Part shown: positions 5,763 to 7,162 of the stretch, one piece after another
Layout: each line of letters begins with the position of its first letter
Numbering within the stretch: position 1 is the first letter of the stretch
NCBI GenBank assembly: GCA_934661715.1
Contig: CAKUJL010000080.1
Location: 1-7,162, forward strand
Direction of reading: 5' to 3'
Length of the DNA stretch: 7,162 bases
Origin: an uncultured Oscillospiraceae bacterium
GTDB taxonomy: Bacteria > Bacillota > Clostridia > Oscillospirales > Oscillospiraceae
Notes under the pieces: model-generated
Seen by the model: the letters and a program-made list of their open reading frames with translations, nothing else
Databases searched by the model: none
What the model was told of the DNA's origin: nothing
Translations under genes and position numbers: made by a program

Positions 5763-7162
5763 GCAGAAACCTCCGTCTCTTTTTCGCGCAGGAAGCCGAA
5801 ATAGACGATCATCGCGGCGATCGACCAGAAATAGACCATCATATATGGCTCTTCAAAAATGTTTTCAAAGAAGCAGTGGATGAGAACGCCGAGAAGACCG
5901 CAGAACATGCCGACGACCAGCGGATAATTGCGGCTCTTTTTCTGCGTCCACTGCGCGTGCGTGCGGAAAATGCTGCGGCAGGCGGCGAAGATCATGCCGA
6001 GGAGCATGATGACGTAGCCCGCCAGACCCAGATAGCCGGTCTCGACCAGCGTTTTGAGATAGTAATTGTCGAGATAGAAATACTGCACGTAGTCCAAAAC
6101 CTGGTTCTGCATCGCGACCGCGCCGCCGAACATGCCGTGGCCCACGCCGGTCCACACGCCGTAGGTCTGCAAAAGCTCTAATCCCAGCGGCCATCTGCCG
6201 CCGCGGCCGCCGTTGGTGTTCGCGTCGACAAAGTCCTGCGTGAACAAAAAGCCGATGCGCGTCCTGACAAACGGGATCATGGCGAGGACGACCAGACCCG
6301 CCGCCAAAAGCAAAAACAGCCGCCGGTCGACAAGCAGGATAAAAAGCAGAATTGCCGCCGCCATCGCGACCCACGCGGCGCGCGACATCGTAAACAAACA
6401 CGCAAAGCACATGCAGAAGGTCGCAAGCCATGCGAGGGCCTTTTGACCCGGCTTTTCCGCGTAATAGGCCAGCGCCGCCGTCATCGGCACGAACAGCACC
6501 ATGAAGTCTCCCATGATGTTGGGGCTTCCGAAGATCGAGTACACGCGCGTGCGCACCGCCGTCTCCGCCTGCGCAACCCAGTTCGACGGCATCGGGGCCT
6601 TGGTGATATACTGGTAAATGCCGTGAAGCGATAAGACAAAGGCCAAAGACACGAGTGTCAGGTACAGCGTCATGCAGTCGCGGTCATTGCGGATGAGCCG
6701 CGTGACGATGTAGAACCACAGCAGGTACTGGCACGTTGCGCGGAAGCCCGAAACTTGAATGGACGGGTACTGGCACACGAGGCACAGAAGTGCGAAGCAG
6801 ACCGTGAGAAACACCGCCATCGGAAGATCGAGGGGGTTCAGCTTCGCAGGTACCGGACGCGCGGCTTTTTTGCGCTCCCAGATGATCCAGACGATGCAGA
6901 AGACGAGCAATGCCTCGTCCCACACGGAAGACACCACCGGGATGGCCAGCATGTCGCGCAGCACGTAGTCGATGAGCACGTAAAGCCCGATGGCAAAGAG
7001 CAAAATGGTCGTCATGCCGCCACTAAACAGCCAGCCAAAAACGCGGCTATTTCTGCCGCAGGTGAAGACCGCGCGGTAAATTTTGTAGAGGACGGAGGAT
7101 TCAACCCATGCTTTGCTCGTTCCGCGGGCAGAAAGCCGTTTGTTGACGCCGGACAAAAAGCG
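5759..7162 (-). CDS. O-antigen ligase/polymerase (Wzy/WaaL-like) family membrane protein, 5' end uncertain
   Basis: This is a polytopic membrane protein with about ten or more hydrophobic segments. Numbering from TTG at 7156, clear examples are 49-64, 81-93, 110-128, 218-232, 241-256, 260-276 and 278-296. Family-type motifs are R204-V-Y-S-I-F-G-S-P-N-I-M-G216, T256-M-S-R-A-A-W262, R321-W322 before G337-V-G-H-G-M-F343 (start of the large outside loop), and D363-N-Y-Y-L-K-T-L-V-E-T-G-Y-L-G377. Such proteins transfer or polymerise lipid-linked glycans on the outer membrane face. In a Gram-positive cell the acceptor would be a wall or capsular polymer or a protein, not LPS. D363-N364 replaces the His-Asn often seen in true ligases. 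The frame is open to the window edge. TTG 7156 gives 465 residues, but its ribosome binding site cannot be seen and the true start may lie outside. The downstream DUF3783 gene overlaps by 4 bp. Confidence 0.88.
   Translation of the reverse strand, partial: RFLSGVNKRLSARGTSKAWVESSVLYKIYRAVFTCGRNSRVFGWLFSGGMTTILLFAIGLYVLIDYVLRDMLAIPVVSSVWDEALLVFCIVWIIWERKKAARPVPAKLNPLDLPMAVFLTVCFALLCLVCQYPSIQVSGFRATCQYLLWFYIVTRLIRNDRDCMTLYLTLVSLAFVLSLHGIYQYITKAPMPSNWVAQAETAVRTRVYSIFGSPNIMGDFMVLFVPMTAALAYYAEKPGQKALAWLATFCMCFACLFTMSRAAWVAMAAAILLFILLVDRRLFLLLAAGLVVLAMIPFVRTRIGFLFTQDFVDANTNGGRGGRWPLGLELLQTYGVWTGVGHGMFGGAVAMQNQVLDYVQYFYLDNYYLKTLVETGYLGLAGYVIMLLGMIFAACRSIFRTHAQWTQKKSRNYPLVVGMFCGLLGVLIHCFFENIFEEPYMMVYFWSIAAMIVYFGFLREKETEVSA

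Noticed and set aside
5865..6431. 188-codon reverse-strand frame inside the membrane protein gene
   Set aside because: It is an Arg/His-rich product in an alternative frame of a gene with clear family motifs, so it is a shadow frame.

Overview
The window looks like chromosomal DNA from a moderately GC-rich, Gram-positive gut-type Clostridia (Oscillospiraceae-like). The supporting signs are strong AAAGGAG/GGAGG ribosome binding sites, several secreted lipoproteins with classical lipoboxes, a DUF3783 protein and an O-antigen-ligase-family membrane protein of a type common in such genomes. This placement is inference from style, not from a marker gene. I see no tRNA, rRNA, CRISPR array, transposase or phage gene.

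Layout: (1) Positions 1-300 hold no gene. This AT-rich stretch has a dense run of inverted repeats (61-207), flanked by two copies of a 19-bp near-repeat, each carrying a TATACT promoter-like box. (2) Positions 301-5329 are a forward cluster that is probably one transcript: three consecutive lipoproteins (301-1782, 1822-3249, 3322-4799) and a small cytoplasmic protein (4811-5329), none of known function. The third lipoprotein gene is broken by a frameshift at a G5 tract (4239-4243). (3) A symmetric, bidirectional intrinsic terminator (5336-5371) separates this cluster from (4) a reverse-strand pair: an O-antigen ligase/polymerase-family membrane protein (7162 to 5759, 5' end possibly beyond the window) and, overlapping it by 4 bp, a DUF3783 protein (5762 to 5373).

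The most informative observation is that the first and third lipoproteins share a domain, with 32 of 59 residues identical in an ungapped hand alignment. It has a fixed pair of cysteines, an SWM-ART core and a 13-residue identical block. The domain sits at the C-terminus of the first protein and in the middle of the third. Because the homology runs across the frameshift, it shows the intended reading frame: one extra G restores a 492-residue protein. The identical block differs only at synonymous positions between the genes, so this is an old duplication kept under protein-level selection, followed by a recent lesion or a homopolymer sequencing error. The cluster is a plausible undescribed lipoprotein locus, but nothing in the sequence identifies its function.
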